DNA of 64,000 bases from PSRJ01 sp963825305. GTDB taxonomy: Bacteria > Acidobacteriota > Terriglobia > Bryobacterales > Bryobacteraceae. Shown one piece after another: positions 51,627 through 59,307 of this stretch (the stretch's first letter is position 1; each line of letters begins with the position of its first letter). The position numbers and the translations under genes are program-made. Where the stretch lies: positions 930,001 through 994,000 of the forward strand of contig CAWGTA010000009.1 of the NCBI GenBank assembly GCA_963825305.1, read 5' to 3'. The notes beneath the pieces are model-generated. The model was not told the DNA's origin. It searched no databases and was given only the letters and a program-made list of their open reading frames with translations.

Positions 51627-52819
51627 CGCCGCAACCTGATCAGGGCGGGCACTTCGGGCCCTACGGCGGCCGCTTTGTCCCCGAAGTGTTGATGGCGCCG
51701 ATCGAGGAGCTCGAACAGGCTTACCTGGCCGCGCGCGATGACGCCGGCTTCCAGGCCGAGCTCGCCGGATTGCTGCACAACTACGCCGGACGGCCTACCG
51801 CGCTTTATTTCGCCAAAAGGCTTAGCGAATCGCTGGGCGGCGCACGAATTTATTTGAAGCGTGAGGATCTGCTGCACACCGGAGCGCACAAGATCAACAA
51901 CTGCCTGGGCCAGGCGCTGTTGGCGCGGCGCATGGGGAAGCGGCGCATCATCGCTGAAACCGGCGCGGGGCAGCACGGCGTTGCCACAGCCACGGTCTGC
52001 GCCCTTTTCGGCCTCGACTGCGTCGTCTACATGGGCGAGGAAGACATGCGCCGCCAGCGGCTCAATGTATTCCGCATGCGCATGCTGGGAGCCAAGGTCG
52101 TGGGCGTGGCCACGGGAAGCCGCACCCTGAAAGACGCCATCAGCGAAGCCATGCGCGATTGGGTTACCAACGTGGCCGATACCTATTACCTGCTGGGGTC
52201 GGCGCTCGGTTCGCATCCCTACCCGATGATGGTCCGCGACTTCCACAAGGTGATCGGCGAAGAGGCGCGCCGTCAAATTCTGGAGGCGGAGGGGCGCTTG
52301 CCGGATACCATCCTGGCGTGTGTCGGCGGCGGGTCAAACGCCATCGGAATCTTCTACGCGTTTCTCAATGACCGCGCCGTGCAGTTGGTGGGGATCGAAG
52401 CGGGCGGGCGGGGCAATGCGATCGGGGAGCATGCGGCCCGTTATCGCGGCGGCGCGCCCGGAGTGCTGCAAGGCGCTTACAGCTTCGTTCTGCAAGATGA
52501 AGATGGGCAGATCGCCCTCACCCACTCAGTTTCGGCAGGTCTCGATTATGCCATGATCGGCCCCGAGCACGCCTGGTTGCACGACGAGCGCCGTGTGGAA
52601 TATACGGAAGCATCCGATGCCGAAGCGCTCGACGCGGCGCGCGTGCTCTCGCGGACGGAAGGGATCATTCCCGCGCTCGAATCCGCGCACGCCGTCGCCG
52701 AAGCCATCAAGCGCGCACCCTCGGCTCCCGGAAAACTTCTGCTGGTGAACCTCTCCGGCCGCGGCGACAAGGATATCGATATCTACCGCGAAAATTTTCC
52801 GGAACTGGATCCGTCATGA
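51623..52819 (+). CDS. trpB: Tryptophan synthase beta chain
   Basis: A 398-residue TrpB that condenses indole with serine using PLP. Lys90 in HTGAHKINN is the PLP-binding residue. Other family blocks: FGPYGGRFVPEVLMAPIEEL, KREDLLHTGA, AETGAGQHGVATATVCALFG, the phosphate-binding CVGGGSNAIG, GLDYAMIGPEHAWLHDERRV and LLVNLSGRGDKDIDIYRENF. Length is standard. It overlaps trpF and trpA by four bases each. Confidence 0.97.
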   Translation: MTPQPDQGGHFGPYGGRFVPEVLMAPIEELEQAYLAARDDAGFQAELAGLLHNYAGRPTALYFAKRLSESLGGARIYLKREDLLHTGAHKINNCLGQALLARRMGKRRIIAETGAGQHGVATATVCALFGLDCVVYMGEEDMRRQRLNVFRMRMLGAKVVGVATGSRTLKDAISEAMRDWVTNVADTYYLLGSALGSHPYPMMVRDFHKVIGEEARRQILEAEGRLPDTILACVGGGSNAIGIFYAFLNDRAVQLVGIEAGGRGNAIGEHAARYRGGAPGVLQGAYSFVLQDEDGQIALTHSVSAGLDYAMIGPEHAWLHDERRVEYTEASDAEALDAARVLSRTEGIIPALESAHAVAEAIKRAPSAPGKLLLVNLSGRGDKDIDIYRENFPELDPS

Positions 52820-53619
52820 CCCGCATCGGGCGTCTCTTCGACTGCCTCAAGCGGGATGGCCGCAAGGGTCTCATCGCCTACCTGACCGCGGGGGACCCAT
52901 CGCCCGAGCGGACTCCCGCGCTCGTCGAAGCACTGGTGCGGGGCGGCGCCGACCTGGTGGAACTGGGAGTGCCGTTCTCCGATCCCATCGCGGATGGGCC
53001 GGTGATCCAGCGCGCCGGTGAGCGGGCTCTGAAAGCCGGGACCACGCTTCACGGAGTGCTCGAAATAGCGCGCCAGATCCGCCGGACCTCGGAAGTTCCC
53101 CTACTGCTCTTTACCTACTTGAACCCGGTGGTGCGCTATGGCCTGGACCGCCTGGCCGAAGACGCCGCGGCCTGCGGGATCGATGGTTGCCTGCTGATTG
53201 ACGCCAGCGTGGAAGAGGCGCAGGCTTACGTGGAAGCCATGCAGCGCCACGGTTTGGATACGGTTTTTCTTGCCGCGCCTACCAGCACCGAGCGGCGCCT
53301 GGAACTGGTGGCGCGTTACTCCACCGGCTTCGTGTACCTGGTTTCGCGCACGGGCGTCACGGGCGAACAGGAAAGCCTGTCGGTGGCCGTTGCGCCGCTG
53401 ATTCGCGCGGTGCGTGCCGTTACCGATCTGCCATTGGCGGTCGGTTTCGGTGTCTCGCGGCCGGAGCACGTGGCCGAATTGGGCAGCCACGTGGAAGCAG
53501 TGGTGGTCGGAAGCGCGCTGGTCCGCGTCATCGAACGCTTCGGCGGAGATCCACGTTTGGAGAAGGAACTCGAGAAGTTTACGCGCGAGCTGAAGCAGGG
53601 CTTCGGAGTCCACGCATGA
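52816..53619 (+). CDS. trpA: Tryptophan synthase alpha chain
   Basis: A 267-residue TrpA that cleaves indole-3-glycerol phosphate to indole. The catalytic Glu is in VELGVPFSDPIADGPVIQRA, the catalytic Asp in GIDGCLLIDASVEEAQ, and the phosphate loop is YLVSRTGVTGEQE with VGFGVSRPEHV. It overlaps trpB by four bases and the chorismate mutase gene by four, forming the aromatic operon core. Confidence 0.97.
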   Translation: MTRIGRLFDCLKRDGRKGLIAYLTAGDPSPERTPALVEALVRGGADLVELGVPFSDPIADGPVIQRAGERALKAGTTLHGVLEIARQIRRTSEVPLLLFTYLNPVVRYGLDRLAEDAAACGIDGCLLIDASVEEAQAYVEAMQRHGLDTVFLAAPTSTERRLELVARYSTGFVYLVSRTGVTGEQESLSVAVAPLIRAVRAVTDLPLAVGFGVSRPEHVAELGSHVEAVVVGSALVRVIERFGGDPRLEKELEKFTRELKQGFGVHA

Positions 53620-53921
53620 CGCCCGATGAAGCACGCAACAAGCTGGACGAATTTCGCGTGGCCATCGACGATCTGGATCGCCGCATCGTGGAGCTGTTGA
53701 ACGAACGCACGCGCGTGGTGGAAGATATCGGCCGGGTGAAGCGGTCGGCCCAACTGCCGATTTACGAGCCCAAGCGGGAAGACCAGGTGTTCGACAACAT
53801 CAGCCAGGCCAGCGGCGATGGACCGCTGACCAGGGAGGCCGTGCGCCGGATTTACGAGCGCATCATCGATGAAATGCGCATGGTGCAGCGGGTGCGGATG
53901 TCGCAGGATGGAGAAGAGTAA
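53616..53921 (+). CDS. Chorismate mutase (AroQ class)
   Basis: A 101-residue monofunctional AroQ-type chorismate mutase, converting chorismate to prephenate for phenylalanine and tyrosine. The three-helix pattern is clear: DEFRVAIDDLDRRIVELLNE, RTRVVEDIGRVKRSAQLPIY (with the catalytic Arg and Lys), then KREDQVFDNISQASG and AVRRIYERIIDEMRMVQR. It overlaps trpA by four bases and abuts the DAHP synthase gene. This places the branch enzyme next to the pathway's first step. Confidence 0.93.
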   Translation: MTPDEARNKLDEFRVAIDDLDRRIVELLNERTRVVEDIGRVKRSAQLPIYEPKREDQVFDNISQASGDGPLTREAVRRIYERIIDEMRMVQRVRMSQDGEE

Positions 53922-54938
53922 ATGGTAGTTGTTATGCAGGAAGGCGTTGCGGAGCGCCAGATCCAGGCGGTGATCGATCGCATGGTGGAGACGGGGTTCG
54001 ATGTACACCGATCCACCGGCGTGATCCACACCGTGCTCGGCGGCGTGGGAGGAAGGGCTGAGGAGATTGATCCGGCGATTTTCGAGGTGATGGACGGCGT
54101 CAAGGAAGCCCACCGCATCGGGTCGCCTTATAAACTGGCCAGCCGCAGTTTTCGGCCCGGCGGAACGATCGTAAAAATCAACGACGTCGAAATCGGCGGC
54201 CGCACCGTGGTCATCATGGCCGGACCGTGCAGTGTGGAGAGCCGCGATCAGATTGCGCGCTCGGCGGAACTGGTGGCGCGCGCCGGAGCCAGGGTGATTC
54301 GGGGCGGCGCCTTCAAACCGCGTAGCTCGCCCTATAGCTTTCAGGGCATGGGCGAAGAAGGCCTGCAGTTGATGCGCGAGGCTGCCGACCGCAACCGGTT
54401 GCTGGTGGTCAGCGAGGTGATGGACCATACGCAGATCCCGCTGGTGGCCGCGTATTCGCACATTCTGCAGGTGGGCGCGCGCAATATGCAGAATTTCAAT
54501 TTGCTGCGCGAGCTGGGGAAAGCGCGCACCCCGGTATTACTCAAGCGCGGTATTTCGGCCACCATCGAGGAGCTGCTGCTTTCCGCCGAGTACATTCTGG
54601 CCGGCGGGAATTACGACGTGATCCTGTGCGAGCGCGGAATCCGCACCTTCGAAACCTACACACGCAACACGATGGACATATCGGCCATTCCAGTGGTGAA
54701 GAAGCTTTCGCACTTGCCCATGATGGGGGACCCGTCGCATGGAACAGGACGCCGCGACAAAGTGGCGCCCATGGCGCGGGCGGCGGTGGCCGCGGGGGCG
54801 GATGGACTGCTGGTGGAGGTGCATCCCGATCCCGATCACGCTTTGAGCGACGGCGCCCAATCGCTGCGGCCGGAGCAGTTCGAAGAATTGATGGCGCAAT
54901 TGCGGATGATCGCGCCGGCGGTGGGACGTAGTCTGTGA
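53922..54938 (+). CDS. aroF: DAHP synthase, type I-beta with N-terminal regulatory domain
   Basis: 3-Deoxy-7-phosphoheptulonate synthase, the entry step of the shikimate pathway, condensing PEP with erythrose 4-phosphate. The 338-residue protein carries a ferredoxin-like regulatory domain (about 1-70, MQEGVAERQIQAVIDRMVET) and a barrel with MAGPCSVES, GGAFKPRSSPYSFQGMG, LLKRGISATIEELLLSAEYI and GDPSHGTGRRDKV. The N-terminal domain is the usual site for feedback by aromatic amino acids. It directly follows the chorismate mutase gene. Confidence 0.95.
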   Translation: MVVVMQEGVAERQIQAVIDRMVETGFDVHRSTGVIHTVLGGVGGRAEEIDPAIFEVMDGVKEAHRIGSPYKLASRSFRPGGTIVKINDVEIGGRTVVIMAGPCSVESRDQIARSAELVARAGARVIRGGAFKPRSSPYSFQGMGEEGLQLMREAADRNRLLVVSEVMDHTQIPLVAAYSHILQVGARNMQNFNLLRELGKARTPVLLKRGISATIEELLLSAEYILAGGNYDVILCERGIRTFETYTRNTMDISAIPVVKKLSHLPMMGDPSHGTGRRDKVAPMARAAVAAGADGLLVEVHPDPDHALSDGAQSLRPEQFEELMAQLRMIAPAVGRSL

Positions 54939-54953
54939 AGACCGTCGCAAGCC

Positions 54954-54988
54954 GTAGCACAGGCCTCCTGGCCTGTGTCTGGTTTTTT
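54954..54988. repeat. Palindromic repeat, family C, inverted copy
   Basis: GTAGCACAGGCCTCCTGGCC then TGTGTCTGGTTTTTT: the reverse complement of the family C elements at 2024-2057 and 13454-13486. Arms CACAGGCC/GGCCTGTG followed by a T-run (54983-54988) could act as a terminator between the DAHP synthase gene and tyrA. Confidence 0.75.
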
Positions 54989-55011
54989 CCCCAGGCTCAG
55001 GACTGCCAATC

Positions 55012-55851
55012 ATGAAAACCGTCGCCATCGTCGGCACCGGCTTGATCGGCGCTTCCTTCGGAATGGCCCTGCGCAAGGCCGGATTTGACGGCGTTATCCT
55101 GGGCGTCAGTTCGGAACGCGCCCTCGCCGATGCGGTATCCGTGGGCGCGATCGATCGCGGCGCTCCTCTGGCGGAAGCGGCTGCCGAAGCCGACCTGGTC
55201 TTTCTGTCGCAAGCCATCGGCCGCATCCTGGATACCATCCGCCATCTGGATCCGCTGCTCCGCCCAGGTGCGTTGGTCACCGACGCGGGCAGCACCAAAA
55301 ACGAAATCGTCGATCTGGCCCGCCAGTTCATCCGCCGCGGGCAGTTTCTAGGCGGGCATCCCATGGCCGGCAAAGAGAAGCGCGGCGCCTCGGCCGGCGA
55401 CGAGAATCTCTTTTTCGACCGCACCTGGGTGCTTACACCCGACGAACCTGCCGAACTGGAAACCCCCGCTGCCAAGGAATTCCACGGCTGGCTGGAACGA
55501 ATCGGAGCCCGCATCGTGGTGCTCGATTCCGACGAGCATGACCGCGTAGTCGCCCTCACGTCGCACCTGGCACAGCTTGCTTCAACGGCCCTGGCATCGG
55601 CCGTTTCCGATGGCGTCGCGGACCGGCGCAAGCTACGGGTGGCCGGGCCGGGATTGTCCGACATGACGCGGCTCGCGCTTAGTTCGTACGAGCTGTGGCG
55701 CGATATACTGGCTACCAACAGCGAGCATATTGAACGCGCGCTTTCCCGCTACATTCAAAAGCTGGAACACGTGCGCGAGAATTTGCGATCGCGGCAACTG
55801 GAGGAGGAGTTCCGAAGAGGAGCGGATTTGGCCGCGCACTTGCGGCGTTGA
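55012..55851 (+). CDS. tyrA: Prephenate dehydrogenase
   Basis: A 279-residue TyrA that oxidatively decarboxylates prephenate (or arogenate) in tyrosine synthesis. NAD-binding motif VAIVGTGLIGASFGMALRKA, then the family segments DLVFLSQAIGRILD, VTDAGSTKNEIVD, GGHPMAGKEKRGASAG (catalytic His region) and HDRVVALTSHLAQLASTALA. Lack of a fused chorismate mutase domain fits the separate mutase gene upstream. It is separated from the DAHP synthase gene by 73 bases containing a family C repeat. Confidence 0.95.
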   Translation: MKTVAIVGTGLIGASFGMALRKAGFDGVILGVSSERALADAVSVGAIDRGAPLAEAAAEADLVFLSQAIGRILDTIRHLDPLLRPGALVTDAGSTKNEIVDLARQFIRRGQFLGGHPMAGKEKRGASAGDENLFFDRTWVLTPDEPAELETPAAKEFHGWLERIGARIVVLDSDEHDRVVALTSHLAQLASTALASAVSDGVADRRKLRVAGPGLSDMTRLALSSYELWRDILATNSEHIERALSRYIQKLEHVRENLRSRQLEEEFRRGADLAAHLRR

Positions 55852-55988
55852 ATTAAGATACACTACCACTCAGGGAAACTTGGCCCGGGGTCGCCGCCGC
55901 CCTTGAGACTTGCGGCTGACCGAAGGCCTGAGATGGCGCGGCGGACCACCGCGGACCGCCACACCAATTTTCGAATTAAGGATTTTAG

Positions 55989-57317
55989 ATGGAACAGAAA
56001 CTCAAAATCGCGGTGTTTATCGATTTCGATAACATCGAGATCGGCGTGAAATCCACGCTGCACCGCGAGTTCGATGTCGCCGCCGTACTGGACGCGTTGA
56101 AAGAGCGCGGCGAGATCGTCACCAAATTCGCCTACGCGAACTGGGGAAGACAGGAATTTGCCACGCGCGCACTTTCCGAGCACGCGGTGCAGATGGTGCA
56201 ACGCGACCCCTCGCCGCGCGGCGATAAAAACGGAGCGGACATTAACCTGGCTCTCGACGCCCTCGAGATGGCCTTCACTCATGACCACATCAACGCTTTT
56301 TGCATTGTCAGCGGCGACAGCGATTTCATTGCGTTGGTAAACAAACTCAAGCAGTACGATAAGCGCGTATTCGTTGTCGGCGGGCGGGCGTTCACCAGCA
56401 CCATCCTGCAGAAGAACTGCCACGAATTCGTGGCCTACGAAGCCATCATCGATGAGCCGCGATCGTCCAGGCCGCCCCAGCAGCAGCGGGAGCCGCAGCA
56501 ATTACAATTGCAACCACCACAGCCCCAACAGCAGCAGCAGGACAGACCGCAGCGCCAGCCGCAGAAACGCGTGGCGTTGGATCTGGCGCTGGCCATGCCC
56601 CTGGTGGAGCGTGCCCTAGGCGTGCTGGAGCGCCGCGAAGTAAGACCCCAACTGGGGCTCCTCAAATCCACCATGCTGCAGCTCGATTCCACCTTCAACG
56701 AGAAGGCCTACGGCGCCGGCTCGTTCACGGACTTCGTGGAGAAGCTGCAGAAAGCGGAGTTTGTGGAAGTGTCGGGCGGGGAAGGCCGGTACATGATCCG
56801 GCGGAAGGGCGCAGCGCCTGAAAAGGTGGGTGCCAAGCCGGAGCAAGCTATCCCGCTGCTGCGCGACGTTCTGGAGACGCATCGCTTCGATATCGACAAT
56901 GGCGCCAACGCGGACGAGCTCGCCGAGTGGGTCAAGCAGGAACAGCCCAAATTGGACTGGCGCGAGTTTGGTTTCCAGGAATTTGGCGAATTGCTGAACT
57001 ACGCCCAGGACAAATCGCTGGTGCGCATCGAGGCTGATGAAGAGAAGGGGCTCATCGTCCACTTGGGCGCGGAGTTCCACCCGCCGGCCGCGCCGCCGGA
57101 GCCGGAACCGGTGGCCGCCGCGGAGGAAGAGGAGGAGATCGACGAGCCTCAACCGCTGGTGCCCGGTCAGCCTACGGCGACCGGTGAGATTCCTATTCCG
57201 GAAGCGCCGCCCAAACCGATGCGCCGTCCCCGCCCGCCGCGTAAAACCGGCAGCGGCGATGGGAGCCAGAAGAAACGCAACCCCTCGCGTCCGCGCAAGA
57301 AACAACCGGTGCAATAA
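55989..57317 (+). CDS. NYN-domain nuclease with two LOTUS (OST-HTH) domains
   Basis: A 442-residue protein with PIN-like NYN nuclease domain (1-155; acidic residues Asp12 and Asp14 in IDFDNIE, Asp84 and Asp90 in GADINLALDAL, Asp110 and Asp112 in SGDSDFI), a Gln/Pro-rich linker (about 165-195), then two winged LOTUS-like domains (about 195-275 and 285-355) and a Pro/Arg-rich basic tail. LabA/Limkain-type NYN-LOTUS proteins are thought to cleave or bind RNA. AAGGA precedes the ATG. The gene is a stand-alone unit; bases 55852-55988 before it hold no gene. Confidence 0.88.
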   Translation: MEQKLKIAVFIDFDNIEIGVKSTLHREFDVAAVLDALKERGEIVTKFAYANWGRQEFATRALSEHAVQMVQRDPSPRGDKNGADINLALDALEMAFTHDHINAFCIVSGDSDFIALVNKLKQYDKRVFVVGGRAFTSTILQKNCHEFVAYEAIIDEPRSSRPPQQQREPQQLQLQPPQPQQQQQDRPQRQPQKRVALDLALAMPLVERALGVLERREVRPQLGLLKSTMLQLDSTFNEKAYGAGSFTDFVEKLQKAEFVEVSGGEGRYMIRRKGAAPEKVGAKPEQAIPLLRDVLETHRFDIDNGANADELAEWVKQEQPKLDWREFGFQEFGELLNYAQDKSLVRIEADEEKGLIVHLGAEFHPPAAPPEPEPVAAAEEEEEIDEPQPLVPGQPTATGEIPIPEAPPKPMRRPRPPRKTGSGDGSQKKRNPSRPRKKQPVQ

Positions 57318-57327
57318 GTACCCCCCA

Positions 57328-57390
57328 CTCGCTTATGGTCGCGGCTCGGTAAAACGCGCGTTACCGAGCCGCGCGCGTCAGCAAGCGGAG
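57328..57390. repeat. Palindromic repeat, family A
   Basis: GCGGCTCGGTAA (57341-57352) pairs perfectly with TTACCGAGCCGC (57361-57372); outer CTCGCTT and AAGCGGAG extend the stem. It lies between the converging NYN and DUF2461 genes and may terminate both. Confidence 0.8.
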
Positions 57391-57398
57391 GTTTGTCC

Positions 57399-58115
57399 TC
57401 ACATCAGCAATTCCCGCGCGTCGATCTTTTTTCGAGCCGGAGCGAGCGCCGAGTTGAGAAACGTGATGAATGGAGTCATCACCCGAAAGCGCTGCACGAT
57501 CTCGCGCAGCAACGCGGGCCTGGTGGCGATTTCCGGTTCTAACACCGTGTACAAGATGAATCGCTTGAAGCGCAGCCAGTCCGCCGCGGGGTGATCGGCC
57601 GCAAAACCCTTGGGCACGCGCGTGAGCTGCTCCCCTTGTACTTCACCCAGCAGCCGGCGCACCGTGCGCCCTTCCGCAACTTTCCGCAGTTCCCTGTAGT
57701 TGTCCGCAATATGATGGCGGAGCGCGCGGAGCGCTTCGGGCGTCGGCATGTACAGGCCGCCGCCGATGGCCACTTCTTTGTGCGAGATGGCGAAGTAGAA
57801 GCCCGCGCCTTCCGTCCGGCCGCCGCCCCGCCAGCGGAAATTAGCAGCCAGGTGAGTCTTATAGGGCGTCTTATCCTTGCTGAAGCGCGTATCGCGGTAG
57901 ATGCGGTAGATGGCCTTATCCGGATCTGTGGTGTACTCCGGGGCGAAGCTCATCATGGCAGCGTTCACCGCGGCCACCAGTTCCCGCATCGGCTGCTTCA
58001 CCTGTTCTTCGAAGATGTGCTTGCGCGGCAGGAACCAGTCTCGATTGTTGTGGCGCGCCAGGCTGCGAAAAAATTCGATGCCTGCGGGCGGAATGCCGGG
58101 AAATGCAGAGCGCAT
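57399..58115 (-). CDS. DUF2461 (TIGR02453) family protein
   Basis: A 238-residue protein of the DUF2461/TIGR02453 family, of unknown function, conserved in many bacteria and some fungi. Recognisable blocks are FFRSLARHNNRDWFLPRKHI, AIYRIYRDTRFSKDKTPYKT, HLAANFRWRGGG, GGGLYMPTPEALRALRHHIA and FKRFILYTVL. GGGAGGG precedes the ATG at 58115. The start lies 26 bases from the divergent murB start, so their promoters overlap. No signal peptide. Confidence 0.9.
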   Translation of the reverse strand: MRSAFPGIPPAGIEFFRSLARHNNRDWFLPRKHIFEEQVKQPMRELVAAVNAAMMSFAPEYTTDPDKAIYRIYRDTRFSKDKTPYKTHLAANFRWRGGGRTEGAGFYFAISHKEVAIGGGLYMPTPEALRALRHHIADNYRELRKVAEGRTVRRLLGEVQGEQLTRVPKGFAADHPAADWLRFKRFILYTVLEPEIATRPALLREIVQRFRVMTPFITFLNSALAPARKKIDARELLM

Positions 58116-58128
58116 GGGACCCTCCCTT

Positions 58129-58134
58129 TATAAT
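58129..58134 (+). promoter_or_regulatory. TATAAT -10 element immediately upstream of murB
   Basis: A perfect TATAAT ends seven bases before the murB ATG, so transcription from it would start at or next to the start codon. No good -35 is present. On the other strand the same AT-rich block lies upstream of the DUF2461 ribosome-binding site. Confidence 0.45.
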
Positions 58135-58141
58135 TGAGATA

Positions 58142-59113
58142 ATGCCAACCGCGGAAGAGGCACAGGCGCGCCTCGCCGAGATTCCTAATTTAACCGTTTC
58201 CGCAGATACACCGCTCGCCCCCCACACGCGCTTTGCGATTGGGGGCCCGGCCGACGTGTACGCGGAGACGACCAGTGAGGAGGCTTTTGTCGCGGCCGTC
58301 GAGGCGGCGCGCGCCAGCGGGCTCGAAACCATGGTGATCGGAGGCGGCACCAACCTGATCGTGTCGGATCGGGGCTTTCGCGGGATCGTGCTGCGTTTTC
58401 GCGCCGGCAGGCTGGCTGCCGAAGGCGCGTCGGTGACCGCCGATGCGGGCGCGGAATTGCAAGACTTGGTGGACTTCACCATCGCCAGGGGCCTGCAGGG
58501 CCTCGAGACCCTGTCCGGTATTCCCGGGTCTGTGGGCGCCGCGGTGTACGGCAACGCCGGCGCTTACGGCCACTCGATTTCCGAGCGCGTGGTCCGGGTG
58601 CGGTTTTATGACGGGTCGGCGGTCCGCGTCTTCACCCGCGATGACTGCCAGTTTCAATACCGCGAGAGCGTCTTTAAACGGCACAAGGAGTGGATTATTT
58701 TTTCGACCGAGCTCCTGATGGATCCCGCGGACGCGGCCATGCTGCGCGGGACGGCGGACGACATTTTGAAGGTTCGCAACGAAAAGTTTCCCGTTACGAT
58801 GAAGTGCGCCGGAAGCATCTTCAAGAATCTGCTAATGCGGGATCTTCCGCCAAAGGTGGCCGCGGCGGTTCCTGCGAACGTTGTGCGCGAGGGAAAAGTC
58901 GCGTCGGCGTACTTTCTGGAGCAGGTGGGCGCGAAAGGCATGGAGCGCGGGCAGATTCGGGTGGCCACCTATCATGCGAATCTGATCTACAACGCCGGGG
59001 GCGGTTCGGCCGCGGATCTCTGCGCCTTGATCGCGGACCTCAAAGAACGGGTGCGCGCGCGCTTCGGAATCGAGCTGGAAGAAGAAGTTCAATACGTAGG
59101 AACGTACTGCTAA
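58142..59113 (+). CDS. murB: UDP-N-acetylmuramate dehydrogenase
   Basis: A 323-residue MurB that reduces UDP-GlcNAc-enolpyruvate, the product of MurA, with NADPH and FAD. FAD-binding segments are HTRFAIGGPADVYAET and VIGGGTNLIVSDRGF, then SGIPGSVGAAVYGNAGAYG; CAGSIFKN contains the catalytic Ser and the C-terminal EEEVQYVG the catalytic Glu. The start at 58142 is preferred over the frame 13 codons longer. Ordinary SD sequence is absent, so leaderless translation is possible. It is distant from murA and murQ here. Confidence 0.95.
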   Translation: MPTAEEAQARLAEIPNLTVSADTPLAPHTRFAIGGPADVYAETTSEEAFVAAVEAARASGLETMVIGGGTNLIVSDRGFRGIVLRFRAGRLAAEGASVTADAGAELQDLVDFTIARGLQGLETLSGIPGSVGAAVYGNAGAYGHSISERVVRVRFYDGSAVRVFTRDDCQFQYRESVFKRHKEWIIFSTELLMDPADAAMLRGTADDILKVRNEKFPVTMKCAGSIFKNLLMRDLPPKVAAAVPANVVREGKVASAYFLEQVGAKGMERGQIRVATYHANLIYNAGGGSAADLCALIADLKERVRARFGIELEEEVQYVGTYC

Positions 59114-59118
59114 AACAA

Positions 59119-59258
59119 CCGCTCCCTCCGGTCACGGCCCAGTAACCGCACGCGTTTCGATACGCAGATGCGCCGCCGCCGCGCATGACGCCGCCGCCGC
59201 CGTGAACGCCGCCACCGCCGCCGTCGACACGTTACCGAGCCGTGACCAAAGGGAGCGG
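59119..59258. repeat. Palindromic repeat, family A, with long GCC-rich insert
   Basis: Left arm 59119-59145 (CCGCTCCCTCCGGTCACGGC then CCAGTAA) and right arm 59232-59258 (TTACCGAGCCGTGACCAAAG then GGAGCGG) match family A but are separated by 86 bases. The insert has a run of GCC triplets (59171-59223). The remaining bases to the kinase start hold no gene. Confidence 0.85.
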
Positions 59259-59307
59259 TTCTTAGTTCCCGCTAACGACAATCGCAATTTCGGCCGATAA
59301 GGACGGT

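Noticed and set aside
59171..59223. GCC-triplet run considered as a CRISPR or tandem-repeat coding region
   Set aside because: No spacers or regular unit; it is the loop of a family A palindrome and has no reading frame with a start signal.
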